Below are positions 34,917 to 42,259 of a DNA stretch of 46,371 nucleotides, one piece after another (positions within the stretch are counted from its first letter, which is position 1; every line of letters begins with the position of its first letter). The position numbers and the translations under genes are program-made. The stretch lies in the NCBI GenBank assembly GCA_946183915.1, contig CAMHDJ010000019.1, positions 1 through 46,371 of the forward strand, written 5' to 3'. Source of the DNA: an uncultured Bacteroidales bacterium (GTDB taxonomy: Bacteria > Bacteroidota > Bacteroidia > Bacteroidales > P3). The notes under the pieces were generated by a model, which ran no database searches, was not told the origin of the DNA, and saw only the letters and a list, made by a program, of their open reading frames with translations.

Positions 34917-36008
34917 TCAATCGACGTCGGCGCGGGCCATGGCGTCCTTGTAGTACTTCTGGTTGACGAAGACGTCCTGCTTGTAGGGGTTGATGTGGCG
35001 CTTCTTGGCGCTGCACATGATGTAGGTGAAGGCCACGATGTTGGTCACCAGGGCCAGGGCGCTGATGACGGTCATCATCGTCGGGTTGGCGGCCACGGTG
35101 TCGACCGTGGTGCCCACCGTGGCGGCCTCGCCGCCGGCCACCTCATAGAGCTGCTTGACGGTCTCGATGCCGTCGGGATACTGCACCGGAAGCACGGCCC
35201 AGCTGAACCACTGGCGGCCGTCTTTGAAGGTTTCCTGGAAGAGGGGGAACACCTGGGCGAACATGCACCAGATGGCCAGCGTGTTGGCGCGGTTCTGGAT
35301 CCAGCCGCCGCGGTTCCACAGCAGGGCAGCCACCGTCGGGGCCAGCAGCAGGGCGATGCCGCAGTACCAGCTGTGGGTGGGCAGGCAGTTGTAGGTGTAG
35401 GCGAAGTTCCAGATGTCATAGACCAGGATGTAGACCCACGTCATGTCGGCCCAGATCATGTCCTTCTTGTCCTTCGACGAGTAGACATTCCACCAGGCGG
35501 TCATGCAGAAGATGTTGAACAGACCGGCCACGCCGTTGAAGACGTTGTGCCAGCCGCCGAAGAGCCACACGCCCTCGCTGCTGAGCCACCACTTGTTCCA
35601 GCCCATGACGGCGCTCTCGAAGTCGGAGACCACAGCGATCAGGATGTTGATAGCCACGATGATGAAGGGGAAGGGCTTGAACCAGTGCTTGGCGCCGATG
35701 CCCCATTTGTACTTGATCATCATGAAGCCGATGCAGCCGGTCAGGGCGGCATAGAGCTTGGCATAGTGGAACCAGCCGTTCATGTAGATGTGGGTCTGGT
35801 TATTCACCGCCCATTCAGCACCGCTGCGGGCGCCGATGGCGATGGCCACGAAGTAGACCGTCAGCAGCACCGGGATGACGAAGAAGGTGATGGCACCGCC
35901 CATCTTGGTGCGGCGTGCGAATTCGTTCCAGAGGATCAGGCCTGCCAGCACCACCAGCAGCATCCCCCATTGCGCAAGGGCATTAGCCCCATAAACTTGG
36001 AAAAACAT
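34917..36008 (-). CDS. DUF5692-like polytopic membrane protein
   Basis: 363 residues, Trp- and Tyr-rich, with about nine predicted membrane helices (for example WGMLLVVLAGLILWNEF, AITFFVIPVLLTVYFVAIAI and FIIVAINILIAVVSDF). I believe this is the DUF5692 family, known mainly from gut Bacteroidales; its function is unknown. The NCLPTHSWYCGIALLLAP and DMTWVYILVYDIWNFAYTYN stretches look like a substrate-binding core. The tail is basic and cytoplasmic (KKRHINPYKQDVFVNQKYY). It is alone in its unit, under the promoter at 36102-36132. Confidence 0.7.
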   Translation of the reverse strand: MFFQVYGANALAQWGMLLVVLAGLILWNEFARRTKMGGAITFFVIPVLLTVYFVAIAIGARSGAEWAVNNQTHIYMNGWFHYAKLYAALTGCIGFMMIKYKWGIGAKHWFKPFPFIIVAINILIAVVSDFESAVMGWNKWWLSSEGVWLFGGWHNVFNGVAGLFNIFCMTAWWNVYSSKDKKDMIWADMTWVYILVYDIWNFAYTYNCLPTHSWYCGIALLLAPTVAALLWNRGGWIQNRANTLAIWCMFAQVFPLFQETFKDGRQWFSWAVLPVQYPDGIETVKQLYEVAGGEAATVGTTVDTVAANPTMMTVISALALVTNIVAFTYIMCSAKKRHINPYKQDVFVNQKYYKDAMARADVD

Positions 36009-36101
36009 AGTTTTTTACTGTTTTTGTAAGTTAATAATATTGTATTTATTCCATTGATTGTCTTCTCGTTCCTCACCCACACACGGGCCAAATCACAAGT
36101 G

Positions 36102-36132
36102 CAAAGGTAGGTAAATTTATATTAATGGCAAA
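36102..36132 (-). promoter_or_regulatory. Promoter of the DUF5692-like gene
   Basis: Minus strand TTTG (36132-36129), 19 bp, TACCTTTG (36109-36102). It overlaps the region of the divergent ybaK promoter. Confidence 0.7.
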
Positions 36133-36139
36133 AAAAGTG

Positions 36140-36147
36140 TATCTTTG
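36140..36147 (+). promoter_or_regulatory. -7 element for the ybaK gene cluster
   Basis: TATCTTTG, 25 bp before the ybaK ATG. It lies next to the divergent promoter at 36102-36132. No consensus -33. Confidence 0.55.
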
Positions 36148-36172
36148 CACCGCGAAAAACGGTCAGAGAAAC

Positions 36173-36664
36173 ATGGCAGACAAAGGACTCAAGAAGACCA
36201 ACGCGGCGCGGTTGCTGGACCAGCTGAAGGTACACTACGAGCTCATCCCCTACGAGGTGGACGAGAGCGACCTCGGCGCGCAGCATATCGCCCAGCAGCT
36301 GGGCCAGCCCATCGAGCGCCTCTTCAAGACGCTGGTGCTGCGGGGCGACCGGCTGGGCCTCTTCGTATGCGTCATTCCCGGCGCCGAGGAGGTGGACCTG
36401 AAGAAGGCCGCCCGCGTGACAGGCAACAAGAAGGTGGAGATGATCCACGTGCGGGAGCTCCTGCCCCTCACGGGCTACATCCGCGGCGGCTGCTCGCCCA
36501 TCGGCATGAAGAAGGCGCTGCCCACCTGGTTCCACGAAAGCATAACGAACTTCGACTACGTCTTCTGCAGCGCCGGCCAGCGCGGTCTGCAGTTCCGCCT
36601 GGCCCCGCAGGACCTGGTCCGCGCCGCCCACGGCACGGTGGCCGACCTCATCGTAAACACCTGA
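36173..36664 (+). CDS. ybaK: Cys-tRNA(Pro)/Cys-tRNA(Cys) deacylase, YbaK/EbsC family
   Basis: 163 residues from the ATG at 36173, which follows the promoter; an earlier ATG at 36125 lies upstream of the promoter and is rejected. It hydrolyses mischarged Cys-tRNA(Pro). Family features are KTNAARLLDQLKVHYELIPY at the start, PIERLFKTLVLRGD (the catalytic Lys region), KKAARVTGNKKVEMI, the GYIRGGCSPIGMKKALPTW stretch and GQRGLQFRLAPQDLV. It leads a cluster of five closely spaced plus-strand genes. Confidence 0.93.
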   Translation: MADKGLKKTNAARLLDQLKVHYELIPYEVDESDLGAQHIAQQLGQPIERLFKTLVLRGDRLGLFVCVIPGAEEVDLKKAARVTGNKKVEMIHVRELLPLTGYIRGGCSPIGMKKALPTWFHESITNFDYVFCSAGQRGLQFRLAPQDLVRAAHGTVADLIVNT

Positions 36665-36668
36665 CACC

Positions 36669-36899
36669 ATGACACAAGACGAAATCTGGACAGCCCACTG
36701 GCAGGAGGTGATGGACTTCATGCGGCAGAACAGCCGCAAGCCCTCGAAGCACCGCCCCGAAGAACGCGACATGCACAACTGGTGGAAGCACCAGAAGAAA
36801 CTGTTCAACGCCGGCGCCATGCCCGCCGACCGCCTCGACCGCTTCCGCCAGATGCTCGCCCTCGGCGAGGAGAACCGCCACGTGAACCAATACCAATGA
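36669..36899 (+). CDS. Small helicase-associated-domain-like protein
   Basis: 76 residues. The pattern W-x8-DFMRQNSRKPSKHRPEERDM then HNWWKHQKKLFNAGAMPADR and the following LDRFRQMLAL resembles one unit of the helicase-associated (HA) domain, a small helical DNA-binding fold with conserved Trp and Arg. It stands alone here rather than in a helicase. It starts 4 bp after ybaK and its stop overlaps the next ATG. The family call is tentative. Confidence 0.6.
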   Translation: MTQDEIWTAHWQEVMDFMRQNSRKPSKHRPEERDMHNWWKHQKKLFNAGAMPADRLDRFRQMLALGEENRHVNQYQ

Positions 36900-37165
36900 C
36901 ACCACACCACATGCAACACTACACCTATCAATCCCACGGCACCTGCTCGGTGCAGATCGACTTCGATATCGACGACCAAGGTCGTATACACAACGTGCAG
37001 TACCTCGGCGGCTGCGACGGCAACCTGCAGGGCATCGGCCGCCTGGTGGAGGGCATGCCCGCCGCCGAGGTGCGCGACCGCCTGGCCGGCATCCGCTGCG
37101 GCTGGAAGCCCACCAGCTGCCCCGACCAGCTGGCCCTGGCGCTGAATGAGATTCTGACCCGATAA
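36896..37165 (+). CDS. TSCPD domain-containing protein
   Basis: 89 residues from the ATG that overlaps the previous stop (ATGA); a second ATG at 36911 would give 84. The pattern HGTCSVQIDFDIDDQGRIHN, LGGCDGNLQGIGRLVEGM and the terminal CGWKPTSCPDQLALAL (the TSCPD motif) is that of a short standalone family related to a domain of ribonucleotide reductases. The Cys spacing suggests metal binding. Function unknown. Confidence 0.88.
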   Translation: MTPHHMQHYTYQSHGTCSVQIDFDIDDQGRIHNVQYLGGCDGNLQGIGRLVEGMPAAEVRDRLAGIRCGWKPTSCPDQLALALNEILTR

Positions 37166-37177
37166 ACCATACCTCAC

Positions 37178-38191
37178 ATGAAGAAGACCCTGCTGCTTGC
37201 TGTCGTCTGCGTGACCCTGCTGTCATGCACCAAAAACAAGGCCAACGAGCCAGCGACCGCGGTGCCGGCCATCATCTACGACACCGACCTCGGCTCGTCG
37301 ACCGACGACCTCTTCGCCTTGGAGATGCTCTACCGCTATCACGAAGAGGGGCAGTGCCGCCTGCTGGGCGTGGTGGTGGACCGCGAGGGCGAGGATTGCG
37401 CCGGAGTGGCCGACGTGATGAACACCTACTTCGGCCACAGCGACCTGCCGATAGGGCTGGTGCAAGAGGGCATCGACACCCCCAAGGTGTGGATCGACTA
37501 CCGCGACCTGCCGGGCTACGCCACCGACGACGGCAGCCCCATGTTCGACCGCACCCACCTACCCCCCTACCCCGACGGATGGCAGCTCTACCGCCGCCTG
37601 CTGGCCGCCGAGCCCGACCACTCGGTCTCGATCGTCTCGGTGGGCTTCGTCACCAGCCTGGCGCAACTGCTCGAGTCGGAGGGCGACGAACACTCGCCCC
37701 TCAGCGGCGTCGAGCTGGTGCGGCAGAAAGTCAAATGCCTCTACATGCAGGGCGGCTCCTTTGGCGACACCCTCGGCACCTGCTACAACCTGGTGGTGGG
37801 GCCCGACTTCGCGCAGACCTTCTTCCGCCTGTGGCCGACCGACGTGGACATCGTCTTCTCGCCGGGCGAGGTGGGAGACATCATCGAGTATGTGCCCGAC
37901 ACCGTCATCGCCGACATCGACTGGACCGACATCCACCCCGTCAAGCAGGTCTACCTGCGCTGCAACACCCACACGGGCCAGATGATGTGGGACCCGCTGG
38001 TGGTGATCAACGCCGTCGAGGGCGACGGCCTCTTCACGCTGTCCGGGCGCGGCACCGTCAGCCTCACCCCCCGCGCCGAAACGATGTTCACCCCCTCGCC
38101 CGCCGGCAACTGCCGCTACCAGCTGCCGGGCGACTCGGCCTGGGTAGCCGCGATGCTGACAAAGATTCGCACCGTCAACAAAAAACACTGA
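37178..38191 (+). CDS. Nucleoside hydrolase-like lipoprotein
   Basis: 337 residues. The lipoprotein signal KKTLLLAVVCVTLLSC gives a Cys near residue 17, so the enzyme would sit outside the cytoplasm, unusual for nucleoside hydrolases but known in Bacteroidetes. The calcium-site motif is present in a variant form, IIYDTDLGSSTDDLFALEML (family norm DTDxGxDDxxA). Later segments VSIVSVGFVTSLAQLLES, MQGGSFGDTLGTCYNL and DPLVVINAVEGDGLF fit the fold. The active-site Asp pair is interrupted by a two-residue insertion, so activity is not assured. Confidence 0.82.
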   Translation: MKKTLLLAVVCVTLLSCTKNKANEPATAVPAIIYDTDLGSSTDDLFALEMLYRYHEEGQCRLLGVVVDREGEDCAGVADVMNTYFGHSDLPIGLVQEGIDTPKVWIDYRDLPGYATDDGSPMFDRTHLPPYPDGWQLYRRLLAAEPDHSVSIVSVGFVTSLAQLLESEGDEHSPLSGVELVRQKVKCLYMQGGSFGDTLGTCYNLVVGPDFAQTFFRLWPTDVDIVFSPGEVGDIIEYVPDTVIADIDWTDIHPVKQVYLRCNTHTGQMMWDPLVVINAVEGDGLFTLSGRGTVSLTPRAETMFTPSPAGNCRYQLPGDSAWVAAMLTKIRTVNKKH

Positions 38192-38195
38192 CAGC

Positions 38196-38825
38196 ATGAC
38201 CGATGAAGCCCCCGTCGAGCGGCATCCCCTGCAGCCCTTCCTGCCCCCCAACGCCCGCCTGCTGATGCTCGGCAGCTTCCCGCCGCCGCGCCGCCGCTGG
38301 TGCATGGACTTCTTCTATCCCAACAGGACCAACCAGATGTGGCTCATCTTCGGCCTCGTCTTCTGCGGCGACAGCCAGCGGCTGGTCGACGCCGGGCACA
38401 AGACCTTCCGGCAGGCCGACATCGAAGCCTTGCTCCGCGAGCGCGGCATCGCCCTCTTCGACACCGCCACCGCCGTGCGCCGCCTGAGCGGCAACGCCTC
38501 CGACAAAGACCTCGAGATCGTCGAGAAGACCGACATCGCCGCCCTGCTGCGGCAACTGCCGCAGTGCCACGACATTGTCTGCACCGGGCAGAAGAGTTTT
38601 TCCGTCCTCACCGACGACTACGGCGTACCCGTGCCGCCACTTGGCGCCTGCAACGCCTTCAGCCTCGCCGGCCGACCGATGCGCCTCTGGCGCATGCCCT
38701 CCTCCTCGCGTGCCTACCCCATGAAGCTGGAAGAGAAAGCCGCCCACTACCGCCGCCTGATGCAGGCGGTGGGCATCCTGCCGGAGCCGACGGTCCAACC
38801 CGCCGCCGCGACCCCCTCGACGTGA
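38196..38825 (+). CDS. Uracil-DNA glycosylase family protein (hypoxanthine/mismatch type)
   Basis: 209 residues. The opening LLMLGSFPPPRRRWCMDFFY followed by PNRTNQMWLIFG is the substrate-pocket region of the uracil-DNA glycosylase superfamily (GSxP and N-x-W/FW). IALFDTATAVRRLSGNASDK and the CHDIVCTGQKSF strand follow, and MPSSSRAYPM near the end supplies the second motif. It resembles the DNA-deoxyinosine glycosylases more than classical UDG. The Pro/Ala/Thr tail is variable. It starts 4 bp after the nucleoside hydrolase. Confidence 0.8.
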   Translation: MTDEAPVERHPLQPFLPPNARLLMLGSFPPPRRRWCMDFFYPNRTNQMWLIFGLVFCGDSQRLVDAGHKTFRQADIEALLRERGIALFDTATAVRRLSGNASDKDLEIVEKTDIAALLRQLPQCHDIVCTGQKSFSVLTDDYGVPVPPLGACNAFSLAGRPMRLWRMPSSSRAYPMKLEEKAAHYRRLMQAVGILPEPTVQPAAATPST

Positions 38826-38856
38826 CCGTCCGGCACCGCCGTCACGGCGGCCGAAA

Positions 38857-39186
38857 TTAGATCGTGCACGATCTAATTCCCATTTCCGCCCCCTTCCAAC
38901 CACCCCTTCCCGCCCCCATCGCCCACACTGCGCCCACACCGTAGCGGCCCCTCCATTTACACACAACCCACTGAAAACCAGCAACAAACCACCCATACCC
39001 CCACCCACACACCACCCAACACGCTGATTCTCCGTACCTTGTCCGCCGCAACTCCGCCCGCAGTCGGACCATCCGCGGACCATCCGCGGACTTGCCGCGG
39101 ACTTGCCGCGGACATGCTGCGGAGGTGACACCGCACCATCCCCACCCCTCCACCCCGCCTCCACAAAATAGATCGTGCACGATCTA
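38857..39186. repeat. Dispersed intergenic element, copy D
   Basis: Bounded by TTAGATCGTGCACGATCTAA (38857-38876) and TAGATCGTGCACGATCTA (39169-39186). The interior is C-rich and A-rich, then carries the 11-bp array at 39066-39131. Its left palindrome is followed by CTAATTCCCATTTCCGCCCCC, similar to the inner flank of copy C, and its right one is preceded by CACAAAATAG, like copy C. It marks the border between the housekeeping cluster and the accessory array. Confidence 0.8.
39066..39131. repeat. 11-bp tandem array inside element D
   Basis: Units start at 39066, 39077, 39088, 39099, 39110 and 39121: GGACCATCCGC twice, GGACTTGCCGC twice, GGACATGCTGC, then a degenerate GGAGGTGACAC. Confidence 0.85.
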
Positions 39187-39236
39187 ATTTCATTTTTCAC
39201 TCCTCCCTCCGGCGCCCCCCACGCCCCCGTTTCCGT

Positions 39237-39519
39237 CGCCACCGCCCGCATGGCCCGCGAGGCCGCCGAGAAGGAGATTGGCCGGTCGCCGACGCCACAC
39301 CCGACGAGGCGCGGTAACCAACAATCATCCAACACTCTACAGCCACACCTTGTCAACACTGTGGCTGTTTTTTTGCTCCTATCTACAAAATATTTTTCCC
39401 CACTTCGCCAAATATTATTACATTTGTAAATCCATATTTTGGCAAAAGGAAAGTATAACATACTAATCCTTAATCGTTTAAGCAATACAACCCTACTGGA
39501 AGAAGTAGGGAATAGAAAC
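39237..39519 (+). repeat. First copy of the BRO/DinD 3' end, terminator, promoter and leader block, plus a KilA-N tail fragment
   Basis: From CGCCACCGCCCGC the sequence follows the 3' end of the BRO/DinD gene at 44651-44784, with about 60 bp deleted inside it and a TAA at 39315-39317. A terminator hairpin follows (ACAGCCACA 39340-39348 with TGTGGCTGT 39360-39368, then T7), a TACATTTG -7 motif (39419-39426), and a diverged nifJ-type leader (TAATCCTTAATCGTTTAAGC, 39461-39480). It ends with CTGGAAGAAGTAGGGAATAG (39496-39515), a remnant of the KilA-N tail. ORF6N starts just after. Confidence 0.8.
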
Positions 39520-39520
39520 A

Positions 39521-40246
39521 ATGGGCGATATGACAGATAAGGCAATTATACAGGAAGAGTCTAACATAGAGGTCATCAAGCATCGCATCTACGAGGTGCG
39601 GGGGCTGCGCGTGATGATTGACCGCGACTTGGCGGAGCTGTACAATGTTGAAACCAAGGTGCTGAATCAAGCGGTAAAACGCAATGTCGATCGCTTCCCT
39701 GAAGACTTTATGTTCCGACTGAATAAAAGCGAATGGGATTTTTTGAGGTCACAAATTGTGACCTTAAAGGAGAGCACCATAAGTACTGATACAGAATATA
39801 TTGACACCATCGAGACCAGTTTAAGGTCACAATTTGTGACCTTAAACAATAGTGAAAACGATTTGAAGTCACAAAATGTGATTTCAAATAGGCGTGGCCA
39901 GCATAGCAAGTATCTTCCCTATGCTTTTACAGAACTTGGTATTGCAATGTTGAGTTCGGTGCTGCGATCGGAGACGGCCATCCAGGTCAACATCAATATT
40001 ATGCGGGCATTTGTAGCCATCCGTCACGCAATAGGTGCCTGGCAAGGTGTCAAACTAAAAGTGGAACAGCTGGAGCACAAGGTCGACAACCTCAACGCCC
40101 GTGTGGATGAGATTCTCCACGAGCAGAATGAGAACAATATGGAGGTGGCCATCCAGATTGGCGCCCTCAACGACGCCCTCGACCAGCTACGCGCACAACC
40201 CTCAGAACCGCGTAACCGGATAGGGTTTAAACAAGAGAACAAATGA
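39521..40246 (+). CDS. ORF6N domain-containing protein
   Basis: 241 residues. The ORF6N domain, a phage-type DNA-binding module, covers about residues 15-160: IKHRIYEVRGLRVMIDRDLA, ELYNVETKVLNQAVKRN, RFPEDFMFRLNKSEWDFLRS, then KYLPYAFTELGIAMLSSVLR. A coiled coil follows (KLKVEQLEHKVDNLNARVDE). Between the two halves of the domain there are three imperfect repeats at protein level (LRSQIVTLK, LRSQFVTLN, LKSQNVISN), each encoded by a DNA palindrome (39747-39888); homologues usually carry one. It is the first cargo gene of the array and has lower GC than the housekeeping genes. Confidence 0.88.
   Translation: MGDMTDKAIIQEESNIEVIKHRIYEVRGLRVMIDRDLAELYNVETKVLNQAVKRNVDRFPEDFMFRLNKSEWDFLRSQIVTLKESTISTDTEYIDTIETSLRSQFVTLNNSENDLKSQNVISNRRGQHSKYLPYAFTELGIAMLSSVLRSETAIQVNINIMRAFVAIRHAIGAWQGVKLKVEQLEHKVDNLNARVDEILHEQNENNMEVAIQIGALNDALDQLRAQPSEPRNRIGFKQENK
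39747..39888. repeat. Three palindromes inside the ORF6N coding sequence
   Basis: GGTCACAA-A-TTGTGACC (39747-39763), TTAAGGTCACAA-T-TTGTGACCTTAA (39821-39845) and an imperfect TTTGAAGTCACA / TGTGATTTCAAA pair (39862-39888). The first two are perfect, and they have the same core as palindromes in the BRO/DinD genes. Confidence 0.85.
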
Positions 40247-40293
40247 CCGTGCTGGAAGAAGTGGGAAATAGGAAACTGCTGAAAAAAGAATAA
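40243..40293 (+). pseudogene. Detached 3' tail of a KilA-N gene
   Basis: An ATG overlapping the ORF6N stop opens a 16-codon frame, M-TVLEEVGNRKLLKKE, ending TAA at 40291-40293. The KilA-N protein at 41424-42242 ends with the same MTVLEEVGNRKLLK. This is therefore a recombination remnant of that gene's 3' end, placed between ORF6N and the next cargo gene. Confidence 0.8.
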
Positions 40294-40295
40294 AT

Positions 40296-40721
40296 ATGGC
40301 TACACTACTGACAAAATCGAATTATAGAGATTATATTCCGCTAGACATTGCCGCATTATCTTTTGCAGAAAGTGGTGCTCAAGGTTATGCAGGAAGAATT
40401 GAAATAGTTACCTTTGATCAAGACTTATATTATTTCAATTATTGTAATGGCGAGTGGGAAGAAAACGATATCTATTCAATTTGTCCAGAACTCCAAGAAT
40501 GTTCATTTGGCCCGTTTAGCCGCAAACAAGTTCCTAATGGGTGGGAATATTATTATTTAGGAGGCGGGAATCACTTAATTGTAAGTAAGCGAATATCTTA
40601 TGAATTTGATAAAAACAAAGGTGAGAATATCCAAAATGTAGATCTTTATTTAACATGGTTGGATAATATCTTAGAAGTATTGAAAAAAGACCACAATTCT
40701 CATCATTCTTATAACCCATAA
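40296..40721 (+). CDS. Hypothetical protein, A/T-rich cargo gene
   Basis: 141 residues, no domain recognised. It is acidic and aromatic-rich (TFDQDLYYFNYCNGEWEEND, GWEYYYLGGGNHLIVSK), with no signal peptide or membrane helix, so it is probably cytosolic. Base composition is far more A/T-rich than the flanking genome, which points to recent acquisition. It starts 3 bp after the detached KilA-N tail. Size and composition resemble immunity or SMI1/KNR4-like proteins, but no motif supports naming it so. Confidence 0.6.
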   Translation: MATLLTKSNYRDYIPLDIAALSFAESGAQGYAGRIEIVTFDQDLYYFNYCNGEWEENDIYSICPELQECSFGPFSRKQVPNGWEYYYLGGGNHLIVSKRISYEFDKNKGENIQNVDLYLTWLDNILEVLKKDHNSHHSYNP

Positions 40722-40763
40722 GAAAACCACAAACCAGCTGAAGAAGAATTCACTATAAATAAT

Positions 40764-40841
40764 TAATCCTTAAACGTTTAAGTAATTATGGCAATAGAAA
40801 AAAATTTATGACTTGTGACGGCAAGTACTGTTTAAGGATTA
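40764..40841 (+). repeat. nifJ leader copy with 12-bp inverted repeats before the BRO/DinD pseudogene
   Basis: TAATCCTTAAAC (40764-40775) is the exact reverse complement of GTTTAAGGATTA (40830-40841). Between them lies a copy of the nifJ leader and start (ATGGCAATAGAA, then TTTATGACTTGTGACGGCA), whose reading frame stops after seven codons. The ATG of the BRO/DinD pseudogene follows at 40857. Confidence 0.85.
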
Positions 40842-40856
40842 TTGAAATATGATGTC

Positions 40857-41165
40857 ATGACACAGAAGCAGGCAATACAACTCTTCGAAGAGAAGCGGGT
40901 GCGTACCGCTTGGGATACGGATGCAGAAAAATGGTGGTTCTCCATCATTGACTGCATCGCGGTACTGACCGAAAGCGTTGATCCAGCGGCCTATTGGCGC
41001 AAACTAAAATAACGACTGAAAGCAGAGGGAAATGGAACCGTGACAAATTGTCACGATTTGAAGAAGGAGATTGGCCAGTCGGTGGTCTCGCCGATGAAAG
41101 CCAAGCAGATAGTCCAGAGCGACACCCCGATCATCGCCGACGCCACACCCGACGAGGCGCGGTAA
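40857..41165 (+). pseudogene. Truncated BRO/DinD family gene
   Basis: 103 codons in frame with one premature TAA after WRKLK. The N-terminal 60 codons (TQKQAIQLFEEKRVRTAWDT, FSIIDCIAVLTESVDPAAYW) are a Bro-N domain related to, but distinct from, that of the intact gene at 43918. Just after the palindrome-bearing stretch TVTNCHDLK the frame jumps to KEIGQSVVSPMKAKQI, the extreme C-terminus, so about 190 codons are missing. The palindrome CGTGACAA-A-TTGTCACG is at 41039-41055. The first TAA alone would already inactivate it. Confidence 0.85.
41039..41055. repeat. Palindrome inside the BRO/DinD pseudogene
   Basis: CGTGACAA-A-TTGTCACG, a perfect 17-mer. It sits at the junction of the internal deletion and at the same codons as the palindrome in the intact gene. 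Confidence 0.85.
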
Positions 41166-41378
41166 CCAACGAACATCCAACACTCCACAGCCACAGCATG
41201 CCAACGCTGTGGCTGTTTTTTTGCTCTGATCTGCAAAATATTTTTCCCCACTTCGCCAAATATTATTATATTTGTACCCTCGTATTTAGGAGAGAAAAGA
41301 AAAATAATATATTAAACCATAAACGATTAGGCAATTATAGTAAAAGGAAAAAGTTTACGACTTGCGGCACATTTTAGA
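41064..41378 (+). repeat. Second copy of the BRO/DinD 3' end, terminator, promoter and diverged leader
   Basis: Nearly identical to 44683-44950 as far as the promoter. A terminator (ACAGCCACAGC 41187-41197 with GCTGTGGCTGT 41206-41216, then T-run) is followed by TATATTTG (41267-41274). The leader that follows is strongly diverged (TAAACCATAAACGATTAGGC), and its copy of the nifJ start no longer has an ATG. It drives the KilA-N gene at 41424. Confidence 0.8.
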
Positions 41379-41423
41379 AAACACCACGCAAACGGATAAG
41401 GTTCAAGCAAAAGTACGATAACC

Positions 41424-42242
41424 GTGACCAAGATACAGGAAATAAATGTTAAGAATACTACCATTCGGACAATGAAGGTGGGCGAGGCGGATTATATCTG
41501 CATCACCGACATTGCACGGCAGAAAAACCCGCTGGAGCCGAAGGATGTGGTAAAGAATTGGATGCGGCTGAAAAACACCATCGAATATCTTGGTTTGTGG
41601 GAGATGCTCAACAACCCCAATTTTAAAGGGGTCGAATTCGACCCCCTTTTGATGCAGGCTGGGAGCAATGCGTTTACGCTCAACCCCTCTCGATGGATTG
41701 AACTCACCAATGCCATTGGAGTGATTACAAAAAACGGCCGTGGTGGTGGCACCTATGCCCAGCGGGATATCGCTTTCAAGTTTGCCAGTTGGGTGTCGGT
41801 GGAGTTTGAGCTGTACCTTATCAAGGAGTTCCAGCGGCTGAAGGAAGAGGAACAGAAGCAACTGGGCTGGTCGGCCAAGAGGGAGCTGTCCAAGATCAAC
41901 TACCACATACACACCGATGCCGTCCGCGCCAACCTTGTGCCCGACGAGGTGGATGCCTACCACAGCTCGCTTATCTATGCCGAGGAGGCGGATGTCCTCA
42001 ATGTGGCCCTCTTCGGTATCACCGCCAAGGAGTGGCGCGACGCCAACCCCGGCAAGAAAGGTAATATGCGCGACTATGCTACGATCAATCAACTCATCTG
42101 TCTCTCCAATATGGAGAACCTGAATGCCTTGTTTATCAACGAAGGCATCCCGCAACGCGACCGCCTGCACAAACTCAACAAGATAGCCATCCAGCAAATG
42201 ACTGTGCTGGAAGAAGTGGGAAATAGAAAACTGCTGAAATAA
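41424..42242 (+). CDS. KilA-N domain-containing protein
   Basis: 272 residues from a GTG start. The KilA-N DNA-binding domain (phage anti-repressor type) covers about residues 10-125: VGEADYICITDIARQKNPLE, VVKNWMRLKNTIEYLGLWEM, then the TYAQRDIAFKFASWVSVEFE and LYLIKEFQRLKEEE that define the family. The C-terminal half (SKINYHIHTDAVRANLVPDE to the MTVLEEVGNRKLLK tail) is common to Bacteroidales members. A perfect palindrome lies within NFKGVEFDPLL (41628-41645). The C-terminal tail is found again at 39496 and 40243. DNA-binding role inferred; target unknown. Confidence 0.88.
   Translation: MTKIQEINVKNTTIRTMKVGEADYICITDIARQKNPLEPKDVVKNWMRLKNTIEYLGLWEMLNNPNFKGVEFDPLLMQAGSNAFTLNPSRWIELTNAIGVITKNGRGGGTYAQRDIAFKFASWVSVEFELYLIKEFQRLKEEEQKQLGWSAKRELSKINYHIHTDAVRANLVPDEVDAYHSSLIYAEEADVLNVALFGITAKEWRDANPGKKGNMRDYATINQLICLSNMENLNALFINEGIPQRDRLHKLNKIAIQQMTVLEEVGNRKLLK
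41628..41645. repeat. Palindrome inside the KilA-N coding sequence
   Basis: GGGGTCGAATTCGACCCC, perfect 18-mer, extended by AAA on the left and (C)TTT on the right. The hypervariable position of this family is encoded here. Confidence 0.85.
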
Positions 42243-42259
42243 ACAAAAATATACAATCT

